A stretch of 12,419 bases of DNA, taken from NCBI GenBank assembly GCA_020860865.1, contig JAJBTL010000074.1:4174-16592 (forward strand), read 5' to 3'. This document shows positions 6,152-12,260 of the stretch, piece by piece. A model generated the notes under the pieces. That model made no database searches. It was not told the DNA's origin and was given only the letters and a program-made list of their open reading frames with translations. The first letter of the stretch is position 1. Each line of letters starts with the position of its first letter. This DNA comes from Planctomycetota bacterium (GTDB lineage: Bacteria > Planctomycetota > SZUA-567). The position numbers and the translations under genes were made by a program.

Positions 6152-7324
6152 TTAAAACGCACACAATCCCAGGCTTTGCGAATGTTTCGCATTGACGAGG
6201 GCGCCCGCCGCGGTCAGGCGCGGACAGATTTCCCCATAGACATACGAGCCGAAGGCGGACACGCCGGTCGGCACCGCCGCCTGCAGGAGCTTCGCCTCCA
6301 CCCATTCCGAGGCAAACATGACATAGTAGCGGGCAACGCCCGAAACAGCCAGTATCGTAGAGAAGTGATAGCCATTTTGTTCTTTTTCGCGCATTGCGTC
6401 AAGAAGTTGCCGCATCGCCGACTCTGTCGATGCCTTCACGTCGTCGCAACTGAGGAGTCCGAGGTGGAGGTGGCTCCCGACCGGGACATCCGAGGAGAGG
6501 ACGGCGTCGCCGTTGTCGTTCAGGCCGACGAGTGACACCAGCTTTTGCTGATCGCCGTCCGCCGCCGGAGCGTGGACGCGGACCGGCATGGGCATTTCCC
6601 CGAGGATTTCCCGGAGGCGGCCGCTGTCGAAATCGATTTTCTCGAGATATTCCGGCACGCTGATGCCGTCGATATGGCTGACGACATTCCGTCGCGACGC
6701 CGTGACAATGGGCGCGAACGAATGCGGCGTCGTCACCTGGCAGCCGAGGCCGAACACCGGCTCGACATCGCCGCCGAAGCCGACGAGGACCATGCGGTCC
6801 TTGTAGGTGGTGCCGTCGAGGAACACGGCGAAATTCCCGAGTGACGATTCGTCGGACACCATGCCGCCAAAGACCGGCGTCTCGCCGGCGAGGGCGAACA
6901 GGGGCCCGAGAAGGTGGTCGACATACAGTTCCGGCAGAATAGGAAGAATGGCGAGAAAGAGCCGCGGCTGGCAGCCGAGATCGTCCAGGCAGCTCTCGTA
7001 CAGGCGGCGCATGGCGTCGGCGCCGGTGTGGGTATTGATGCGGCCGGAAAGGGCGATGCCGACCTTGCAGCGTGGCTGCTCGAACACGCCGAGGAGCGAG
7101 GTGAAATCGTCGGCATTGCCGTCGAACGGGTCGCCGAGGCTGGTGCCGCCGATGACGCGGAGAGGCAGCCGTCCCTGGATGCGGGACAGCATGCCGTCGA
7201 ACGGCGTGTCGGGGGAGGCGGTGAAGATGGCGAAGGCGCCGGCACCCGGCGTGGCAAAGCCGCCCGAGTCGATGCAATCGTCGAGGGTTTGTTCGTCGGC
7301 CAGGCCGCTATGCAAAATAGGCAT
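6152..7324 (-). CDS. FIST domain sensory protein (FIST N plus FIST C)
   Basis: From the ATG at 7324 the product is 390 residues, the usual length of stand-alone FIST proteins. The FIST N part shows AFAIFTASPDTPF, then LPLRVIGGTSLGDPF, the position where the family reads pxiGcsS.Ge, and FLAILPILPELYVDHLLGPL with ETPVFGGMVSDESS. The C-terminal FIST C part begins near ISVPEYLEKIDF and ends with GVSAFGSYVYGEI, close to the family's G..G.f..GEi ending. FIST is a predicted ligand-binding sensory domain found with bacterial and archaeal signal-transduction proteins; the ligand is unknown. There are no membrane segments. The frame stays open upstream to 7579, but that extension looks non-domain, and GGGGGA precedes 7324 by 7 nt, so the shorter start is preferred. 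The stop codon lies in the TTAA bordering the palindromic element. The kinase gene follows on the same strand. Confidence 0.85.
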   Translation of the reverse strand: MPILHSGLADEQTLDDCIDSGGFATPGAGAFAIFTASPDTPFDGMLSRIQGRLPLRVIGGTSLGDPFDGNADDFTSLLGVFEQPRCKVGIALSGRINTHTGADAMRRLYESCLDDLGCQPRLFLAILPILPELYVDHLLGPLFALAGETPVFGGMVSDESSLGNFAVFLDGTTYKDRMVLVGFGGDVEPVFGLGCQVTTPHSFAPIVTASRRNVVSHIDGISVPEYLEKIDFDSGRLREILGEMPMPVRVHAPAADGDQQKLVSLVGLNDNGDAVLSSDVPVGSHLHLGLLSCDDVKASTESAMRQLLDAMREKEQNGYHFSTILAVSGVARYYVMFASEWVEAKLLQAAVPTGVSAFGSYVYGEICPRLTAAGALVNAKHSQSLGLCAF

Positions 7325-7351
7325 TGCACTGTCCCCCGGACCACCCATCGA

Positions 7352-7386
7352 GGAGGAAGCGTGGCCAACCGCCACCTGCTTCCGCC
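7352..7386 (-). promoter_or_regulatory. Hairpin in the probable FIST leader
   Basis: GGAAGC-GTGGC (7355-7365) pairs with GCCAC-CT-GCTTCC (7371-7383): eleven base pairs with one 2-nt bulge and the loop CAACC, extendable by two more pairs past a mismatch. It lies about 30 nt ahead of the FIST start at 7324 and could control ribosome access. Confidence 0.35.
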
Positions 7387-7789
7387 ACAAGAAAAAGGAG
7401 TTGTACCTACCGTCTCGCCATAGTCTCGCCGCCGGATACGTCGCCAGAATTTCTCTCGGCGTGTTTACGCCCGAACGACCAGCGAAACTAAGCCTGCCAA
7501 AGCTCTTTCCTCGTCCATGGCGACAAGACGGCAATGTTCGATCAGCCTGTATTAATGCCTGCTCACCTTCACGGTACAAACGCGTCCAGCCCGCCGTCGG
7601 CGGACGGCCGGAACGAGTTCATTCACGCATGTAAACGTAACGAGACCCGTTGGCGACTCTCCTCGAGTGCGCCTGGGAAGAAAGATGGAGCGAATGTATA
7701 CTACCTTCCATATGGGAAGTTGTCAAGCCGGGATACGTTGCGCGAGAAGGTTTTTCCAGAACACATTCCGCATCCGAATATGGAATCGT

Positions 7790-8025
7790 TATAATTTAGT
7801 GGTAAATTTACAGGAACACGGTGGAGGCTATCCGCCTCTGGCGGACAGTTCGTGCCAACCCTGCTAGTATCGTAATGACCAGCCGGAGCGGAGCTAACAT
7901 CGACGCGAATTGTGCCGAAAGCGACGGTGGGCATCGCCGGCCAGTTTTATGGAAAAATTCCGTTTTCGTTGGTAGGAACGACAAAAGTCACAACGAAATA
8001 ACTGGACATGTCGCTGGTTTTTTTC
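7790..8025 (+). ncRNA. Possible small RNA or orphan transcript with structured 3' end
   Basis: A perfect TATAAT (7790-7795) is preceded at 18 bp by a poor -35 (TTCCGC). Downstream lie alternative hairpins GAGGC-TATCC-GCCTC (7824-7838) and TCCGCC-TCT-GGCGGA (about 7831-7845). The 3' part folds on itself: AGCGAC (7920-7925) with GTCGCT (8010-8015), CCAGTT (7941-7946) with AACTGG (8000-8005), GGAA-AAA-TTCC (7951-7961), and TTTCGTTG (7964-7971) with CAACGAAA (7991-7998). GG and seven T (8018-8024) follow, as in an intrinsic terminator. No plus-strand reading frame in the interval looks coding. The weak -35 and lack of a recognised RNA family keep this tentative. Confidence 0.3.
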
Positions 8026-8099
8026 TTCGGGGCGGGAGCGTTTCGGTGGAATTTCCGTAATTTATAAACGTTAAAATGTGGTGTTTAAACCGCTTTACT

Positions 8100-8582
8100 T
8101 TACTCCTGACCGGCAACGACCATTTCGGTGATGTCCTCGATAACCTTGACGCCGTTCTGGTTGAAAATGCGGGTGCTGATAACGACGAAGCCGTTGTGCG
8201 GGTTGCGCCGGCTTTTCCCGGTAATCGTCAATTCGCCCATAAGATCGTCGTCGGCGTACACCGGGTGGAACCATTCAATCCGGGTGCTCCGGCCGCCAAG
8301 CATGTTCCGGCCCCAGTAATCCATGCCGATAAACCTGGCCCATATCGACATGAATGTCATCACCCCCGGCGCAATCAGCCGGCCGTGGCGGGTGGTCTTG
8401 GCGTATTCCTCGTCGAGGTGGAGGGGCAGGGGATCGTACTCCTCGGCGAAGGCGATTATTTTCTCCTTCGTAATTCGCACCGGGCCGATGTGATAGACCG
8501 CTCCGACCGGCGTGTTGTTGAAATCGAGAATGCCGCTGTGTCTAATCCGGCGTTTTTCAAATCTGGCGGAGGCGGTTGGCAT
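8100..8582 (-). CDS. MaoC-like hot-dog dehydratase
   Basis: From the ATG at 8582 the product is 160 residues, typical for a single hot-dog MaoC domain. The hydratase motif reads FAEEYDPLPLHLDEEYAKTT with D50 and H55 in the positions of the catalytic Asp and His of R-specific enoyl-CoA hydratases, followed by GRLIAPGVMTFMSIWARF and the second hot-dog strand pair around STRIEWFHPVYADDDLMGELTI. These enzymes add water to, or remove it from, acyl-CoA thioesters in the cytosol. The start follows AAGGACAGGGACCA; the frame remains open to 8771, but the extra 63 residues resemble no part of this family. A TATAAC box (8607-8612 on the plus strand as GTTATA) 25 nt upstream may be the -10. The gene is divergent from sucD, and a link to 4-hydroxybutyrate metabolism is possible but unproven. 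Confidence 0.85.
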   Translation of the reverse strand: MPTASARFEKRRIRHSGILDFNNTPVGAVYHIGPVRITKEKIIAFAEEYDPLPLHLDEEYAKTTRHGRLIAPGVMTFMSIWARFIGMDYWGRNMLGGRSTRIEWFHPVYADDDLMGELTITGKSRRNPHNGFVVISTRIFNQNGVKVIEDITEMVVAGQE

Positions 8583-8834
8583 TGGTCCCTGTCCTTGCTG
8601 TACTGCGTTATACCGAAGAGCACCGAAATTCGTTTTTGATCCTGATCCTGTAACCCCATTGCGCGCTTCAGCCTTGGGAAAATACAGTGGCCGATTGTCA
8701 AAGTGGCTTTGGTACAAACATGTTATTCCATGTACCATTTGCTGGTGCGCCCGGCAAGCCTGTTGCGCCACGATGAATTTTCGGTGCGCCCTGCTTCACA
8801 AAAGAAAGCAACTGCCAGTGTACCATATTTATCC

Positions 8835-8878
8835 CCGGTTTCAACTCCATACCGGCAATCTCCCGCCGGTTTCAACTC
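8835..8878 (+). repeat. 13-bp direct repeat spaced 31 bp, candidate activator site for sucD
   Basis: CCGGTTTCAACTC occurs at 8835-8847 and again at 8866-8878. The 31-bp spacing is about three helical turns, so both copies face the same side of the DNA, and they end 37 bp before the -35 candidate of sucD. This is the position of a class I activator. Two copies only, so a CRISPR array is excluded. Confidence 0.5.
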
Positions 8879-8915
8879 TCGGCCAAAAATAAGGCATTTT
8901 TTCCGCATTTTTTCC

Positions 8916-8947
8916 TTGACGATGTCGATAACAGAGTTTAGTATAGT
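8916..8947 (+). promoter_or_regulatory. Candidate sucD promoter
   Basis: TTGACG (8916-8921) matches the -35 consensus at five of six positions. TATAGT (8942-8947) is a good -10 but at 20 bp; TAGTAT (8939-8944) gives the usual 17 bp with a poorer match. Initiation near 8954 would leave a leader of about 250 nt. A non-ideal spacing fits a promoter that needs an activator, and the direct repeat upstream would be its site. Confidence 0.45.
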
Positions 8948-9202
8948 GATGCTTAATAGGGAAAAATGTCCGTATAACCCGATGCTTCGGTTGTACGGTA
9001 TAAATCCATGGCGATACGGTCGGCTGGACGGTGTACCGGCGTAAAGTTATGGTAGGTTTTTTACCGATCAGTGGAGTATTTTCTTCCTTTTCGTGCGTAT
9101 TTTATATGTTGTATGCCGGCCATTGTGCCGATGTGAATTTTTTCTGTAACAGCGTGCGTCTGTCCAGTGCCTTGTTCGTTATTTGTTCCGGAAGGAATCA
9201 TT

Positions 9203-10606
9203 ATGAGCGCCAAAAAAGAACTCACCCCCGAAGAAAAAGCAGCCCAGACCGCCCAGTTCCAAGCCTATATCGATGACAAAATCGCCAAGGGCAAGAAGGC
9301 TCTCGCCGCCCTGAACTCCTACACCCAGGAACAGGTCGACGCCCTCGTCAAGGCCTGCGCCAAGGTTGTCTACGACAACGGCGAAGAGCTGGCCCGGGAC
9401 GCCATCGACGAAACCGGCTACGGCGTCTACGAAGACAAGGTCGCCAAGAACAAGAACAAGGCCAAGGTCATTTGGTGGTCCCTCAAGGATAAAAAATCCG
9501 TCGGCATCATCGAGCACGAAAAGGACACCGGCATCGTCAAGGTCGCGAGCCCGGTCGGCGTCGTCGGCGCCATCACCCCGGTCACCAACCCCATCGTCAC
9601 CGTCATGTCGAACGCCATGTTCGCCATCAAGGGCCGGAACCCGATTATCTTCGCCGTCCACCCGAAGGCGATGAAGTGCTGCATGAAGACGGTCGATTAC
9701 ATCAACGCCGAACTGAAAAAGCTCGGCGCCCCGGAAAACACCGTCCAGATCCTGGACAAGGCCGCCCTTGAACTCACCAACATGCTGGCCCGGAGCGTCG
9801 ACGTCGTCATCGCCACCGGCGGCATGGACATGGTCCGCTCCGTCTACTCCAGCGGCAAGCCCGCCCTCGGCGTCGGCGCCGGCAACGTCCAGGCCCTCGT
9901 CGACGACGATGTCGATCTGAAGGAAGCCCTGACAAAGATCGTCCTCGGCCGCTCCTTCGACAACGGCATCATCTGCTCCGGCGAACAGTCCGTCATCCTG
10001 CCCCGCGGCAAGTTCGACGAAGCCATGAAGGTGGCGCCGGAAGCCAAGGCCTATGTCGTCCCGAACGACAAGCGTGACGCCCTCCGCGAAGTCTGCTTCC
10101 CGGACGGCCACATGAACCGCGCCATGGTCGGCCGCACCGCCATCGAAGTGGCCAAGGCCGCCGGCATCGACGCCCCGGCCGGCACCCTCGCCCTCTTTGT
10201 CGAAGCCGACGGCATCAAGGACATCCTCGGTTCCGAAAAGATGTTCCCGGTTCTCGCCACCTACCGCTACGACACCTGGGAAGAAGCGGTCGAAATCGCC
10301 CGGGACAACCTTGGTAAAATCGGCAAGGGCCACTCCGTCGTCGTCCACTCGAACAACGACAAGCACATCGAATACGCCGGCACCCACATCGAAGTGGCCC
10401 GCGTCGTCGTCAACCAGGTCTGCGCCTCCACCGCCGGCGGCTCGTTCCAGAACGGCCTTAACCCGACGAACACCCTTGGCTGCGGTTCCTGGGGCAACAA
10501 CTCGATTTCCGAGAACCTGACCTACTACCACCTCATCAACATCTCCCGCATCGCCTACTTCATGAAGGACCGGAAGGTCCCGACCGATGCGGAAATCTGG
10601 GCCTAA
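9203..10606 (+). CDS. sucD: Succinate-semialdehyde dehydrogenase, CoA-acylating
   Basis: This 467-residue enzyme belongs to the CoA-acylating aldehyde dehydrogenases. It reduces succinyl-CoA to succinate semialdehyde with NAD(P)H. Visible motifs are VGVVGAITPVTNPI (118-131), the nucleotide-binding GVGAGN (223-228) and the active-site segment SFDNGIICSGEQS with catalytic C258. The C-terminal half ends with GGSFQNGLNPTNTLGCGSWGNNS, as in SucD, EutE and the AdhE N-terminal domain. Assignment to SucD rather than to acetaldehyde dehydrogenase rests on the 4hbD gene downstream, the next step of the succinate to 4-hydroxybutyrate route. The ATG at 9203 has AAGGAA 6 nt upstream; a GTG at 9167 is less likely. 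Third positions are overwhelmingly C or G (GTC, GCC, ATC, AAG), pointing to strong expression. A terminator follows, so 4hbD is probably transcribed separately. It carries no shell-targeting peptide that I can recognise. Confidence 0.9.
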   Translation: MSAKKELTPEEKAAQTAQFQAYIDDKIAKGKKALAALNSYTQEQVDALVKACAKVVYDNGEELARDAIDETGYGVYEDKVAKNKNKAKVIWWSLKDKKSVGIIEHEKDTGIVKVASPVGVVGAITPVTNPIVTVMSNAMFAIKGRNPIIFAVHPKAMKCCMKTVDYINAELKKLGAPENTVQILDKAALELTNMLARSVDVVIATGGMDMVRSVYSSGKPALGVGAGNVQALVDDDVDLKEALTKIVLGRSFDNGIICSGEQSVILPRGKFDEAMKVAPEAKAYVVPNDKRDALREVCFPDGHMNRAMVGRTAIEVAKAAGIDAPAGTLALFVEADGIKDILGSEKMFPVLATYRYDTWEEAVEIARDNLGKIGKGHSVVVHSNNDKHIEYAGTHIEVARVVVNQVCASTAGGSFQNGLNPTNTLGCGSWGNNSISENLTYYHLINISRIAYFMKDRKVPTDAEIWA

Positions 10607-10619
10607 TATCTGGTTTTGG

Positions 10620-10653
10620 ACGCCCCGGCCGGTCCGCCGGTCGGGGCGTTTTC
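10620..10653 (+). terminator. Intrinsic terminator of sucD
   Basis: CGCCCCGGCCGG (10621-10632) pairs with CCGGTCGGGGCG over 12 bp, with one G-U pair and a 4-nt loop, and is followed by TTTT. It begins 14 nt after the sucD stop codon. Confidence 0.9.
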
Positions 10654-10753
10654 ATACAGCCATACCAGAAGTACTAATCGCCCCGGGTGCAAAATATCCG
10701 GCGGGAAATGAAAATCGGTGACCTGCGCCACTTGCATTTCTCGGTGAATTGAG

Positions 10754-10906
10754 TAGAAGTTGTTTTATAACTTCGGATCGTCGTCGTAGACGAGGAAAAA
10801 TGGCCGGCAGGCTTATTTTTTGCCCGGTAATTTGGGCGGAAAATATGCCGAGAGGCCATTTTGACGAAGTATACGGCGGCGAGACGAGGTTATAGAACGA
10901 CTTCTA
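10754..10906 (+). repeat. 153-bp imperfect inverted repeat (long hairpin) upstream of 4hbD
   Basis: The left arm starts TAGAAGTTGTTTTATAAC (10754 on), and the right arm, reverse-complemented from 10906, starts TAGAAGTCGTTCTATAAC. Over the outer 38 positions, 30 agree, and five of the eight differences are T in the left arm against G in the right, i.e. G-U pairs in plus-strand RNA. The arms close with a perfect AAAATGGCC (10797-10805) / GGCCATTTT (10854-10862), with an inner stem CCGGCA/TGCCCGG. It shares the 12-mer TGTTTTATAACT with the element at 6000-6151 and has nearly the same length. No target duplication was found. It could be a decayed palindromic element or a structured leader of 4hbD. 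Confidence 0.6.
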
Positions 10907-10951
10907 ATGTCGGAAAGTGTCATATTTACTTCATATCGCCAATAGAGTACT

Positions 10952-10978
10952 CGTCCCGATTGTCGGGGCGATTTCTCC
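10952..10978 (+). promoter_or_regulatory. GC-rich hairpin in the 4hbD leader, possible attenuator
   Basis: CGTCCCGA (10952-10959) pairs with TCGGGGCG (10963-10970), eight pairs including one U-G, loop TTG, followed by ATTTCTCC. It looks like a weak intrinsic terminator 63 nt ahead of the 4hbD start, so it could end readthrough transcription or serve as an attenuator. Confidence 0.4.
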
Positions 10979-11020
10979 TGCCCGGCATTGCGGTACAAGC
11001 AGGAATTACGTTGTTTTCAC

Positions 11021-11026
11021 AAGGAG
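11021..11026 (+). promoter_or_regulatory. Ribosome binding site that fixes the 4hbD start
   Basis: AAGGAG lies 7 nt before the ATG at 11034. The frame is open further upstream to 10917, but that part has no such site and does not resemble the family's N-terminus. Confidence 0.85.
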
Positions 11027-11033
11027 TCGCACA

Positions 11034-12146
11034 ATGAAGATGCTGCAAATCAAGCCGTCCGTGTTCATGTTCAAGACCTGTCAGGAATTCGTCGACGCCT
11101 ACGAAATCAAGGACACCGACCTCGTCATTACGAACAAGTACATCTACGATCCCTTCTTCGGCAAAATGGGCCTGAAATGCCACGTCCTTTACCAGGAAGA
11201 ATACGGCCTCGGCGAACCGTCCGACGAAATGGCCGAAGCGATCTATAAGGCCATGCCGAAAAACGTCAAGCGGATCATCGCCATCGGCGGCGGCACCATT
11301 ATTGACATTTCGAAACTGTACGCTCTGAAGAACGTCTCCCCCATCCTCGATCTCTACGATCGGAAGATGGACATCATCAAGGACAAGGAACTCGTCCTCG
11401 TCCCGACGACCTGCGGCACCGGCTCGGAAGTAACGAACATTTCCATCCTGGAACTCAAGAGCCGCCACACCAAGCTCGGCCTTGCCGTGGACGAACTCTA
11501 CGCCGATTCCGCCGTCATGATTCCGGAACTTCTCACCGGCCTGCCGTTCAAGTTCTTCGCGACAAGCTCCGTCGACGCCCTCATTCACGCCTTCGAATCG
11601 AGTCTGTCCCCGAAGGCCACGCCGTACACCAAACTGTTCGGCTACAAGGCGATTGAACTGATCCTGAAGGGCTATCTGGAAATCGCCAAGAAGGGCGAGG
11701 ACGCCCGGATTCCGCTTCTCGGCGACTTCCTCATCGCTTCGAACTACGCCGGCATCGCCTTCGGAAACGCCGGTTGCGCCGCCGTCCACGCCATGTCCTA
11801 TCCCCTCGGCGGCACCTACCACGTTCCGCACGGCGAAACAAAATACGCCATATTCACCGAGGTATTAAAGACCTACCAGAAGATGAAAACGAACGGCGCC
11901 ATCAAGGATTTCGACGCCTTCATCGCCGGCATTCTCGGCTGCAAGACGGACAACGTCTACGACGAACTCGAGAAGCTCCTGAACAAGGTCATCCAGCGGA
12001 AGCCGCTCCATGAGTACGGCGTCACCAAGGAAGACATCGACACCTTCACCGACAACGTCATGACGAAGCAGGGCCGTCTCATGGCCAACAACTACGTCGA
12101 ACTCGACGCGGCCAAGGTCAAGGAAATCTACAACGCCCTCTACTAA
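11034..12146 (+). CDS. 4hbD: 4-hydroxybutyrate dehydrogenase (iron-containing alcohol dehydrogenase family)
   Basis: The 370-residue product is a group III, iron-dependent alcohol dehydrogenase that reduces succinate semialdehyde to 4-hydroxybutyrate with NADH. The N-terminal domain has the nucleotide-binding IIAIGGGTIIDISK (G85-T88, D91) and PTTCGTGSEVT (124-134). The metal ligands are D181 and H185 in DALIHAFE, H252 in VHAMSYPLGG and H266 in HVPHGE. The 4- and 14-residue spacings equal those of the FucO iron site. Length and sequence character match the 4HbD branch of C. kluyveri rather than butanol or 1,3-propanediol dehydrogenases, and sucD upstream supplies the substrate. Codon use is C-rich at third positions as in sucD. 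The gene stands alone downstream of the sucD terminator with its own ribosome binding site. No other gene of the route (CoA-transferase, AbfD dehydratase) follows within the window. Confidence 0.92.
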   Translation: MKMLQIKPSVFMFKTCQEFVDAYEIKDTDLVITNKYIYDPFFGKMGLKCHVLYQEEYGLGEPSDEMAEAIYKAMPKNVKRIIAIGGGTIIDISKLYALKNVSPILDLYDRKMDIIKDKELVLVPTTCGTGSEVTNISILELKSRHTKLGLAVDELYADSAVMIPELLTGLPFKFFATSSVDALIHAFESSLSPKATPYTKLFGYKAIELILKGYLEIAKKGEDARIPLLGDFLIASNYAGIAFGNAGCAAVHAMSYPLGGTYHVPHGETKYAIFTEVLKTYQKMKTNGAIKDFDAFIAGILGCKTDNVYDELEKLLNKVIQRKPLHEYGVTKEDIDTFTDNVMTKQGRLMANNYVELDAAKVKEIYNALY

Positions 12147-12205
12147 GGTTGGCTTTCTCATGTGTGAATCAGTCCATGACATGAGTTGGTAATACGTCAC
12201 TCGCC

Positions 12206-12236
12206 TGGGCGGCGGCATAAACAATGCTGCCGCCCA
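12206..12236 (+). terminator. Probable 4hbD terminator hairpin lacking a full T-run
   Basis: Starting with T12206-A12236, GGGCGGCGGCAT (12207-12218) pairs with ATGCTGCCGCCC (12224-12235): 13 pairs including one G-U, loop AAACA. Position 60 nt after the 4hbD stop fits a terminator. The following bases (TGGTGTTCC) are only moderately T-rich. Confidence 0.55.
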
Positions 12237-12260
12237 TGGTGTTCCTGAACAGCAAGTTTC

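Larger units (their letters stand above)
7325..8099. other. Long intergenic region between the FIST and MaoC genes
   Basis: About 775 bp hold no gene I can support. Positions 7325-7579 are an in-frame open extension of the FIST gene, more likely its leader. Symmetric short elements include CTTCC-ATATG-GGAAG (7705-7719) and the palindrome GTAAATTTAC (7802-7811). A TATAAT box at 7790-7795 and a structured, T-run-ending segment up to 8025 are listed separately. Both flanking genes are on the minus strand, so the region also has to end maoC transcription and start FIST transcription. Confidence 0.5.
8583..9202. other. Divergent intergenic region maoC / sucD
   Basis: These 620 bp hold no convincing gene. 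They contain a 7-bp inverted repeat TGGTACA/TGTACCA (8710-8716, 8731-8737), a 13-bp direct repeat (8835-8878), a promoter candidate for sucD (8916-8947) and a long AT-richer leader to the sucD start, including a small CCGA-TGCT-TCGG hairpin just past 8979 and three TACGGT/GACGGT repeats near 8994-9036. Confidence 0.5.
10607..11033. other. Structured intergenic region sucD / 4hbD
   Basis: The 427 bp contain the sucD terminator, a 153-bp imperfect inverted repeat (10754-10906) and a GC-rich hairpin (10952-10970), then the 4hbD ribosome binding site. No coding sequence is evident. I could not place a good sigma70 promoter for 4hbD; TTTACT (about 10927-10932) with a weak TACTCG 17 bp on is the best seen. 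Confidence 0.55.

Noticed and set aside
7534..8060. Several short plus-strand frames (about 60-90 codons) in the FIST-maoC gap
   Set aside because: Mutually overlapping, no start context and no recognisable sequence; a non-coding reading of the interval fits better.
8583..8771. 63-residue N-terminal extension of the MaoC protein
   Set aside because: Residues do not resemble the hot-dog family and contain no motif; the ATG at 8582 gives the standard length and has an acceptable ribosome binding site.
8835..8878. CRISPR-like reading of the repeated GGTTTCAACTC motif
   Set aside because: Only two 13-bp copies with an 18-bp gap; no array and no cas genes.
8703..9044. 113-codon plus-strand frame in the sucD upstream region
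   Set aside because: It runs across the direct repeats and the promoter candidate; composition is not like the neighbouring genes and no ribosome binding site is present.
9179..10531. 450-codon open frame on the minus strand across sucD
   Set aside because: Antisense shadow rich in Asp, Gly and Val caused by the C-ending codons of sucD; no ribosome binding site or recognisable motif.
10861..10896. TTGACG ... TATAGA as a 4hbD promoter
   Set aside because: The spacing is 24 bp, too long for sigma70, and both boxes fall inside the right arm of the long hairpin.
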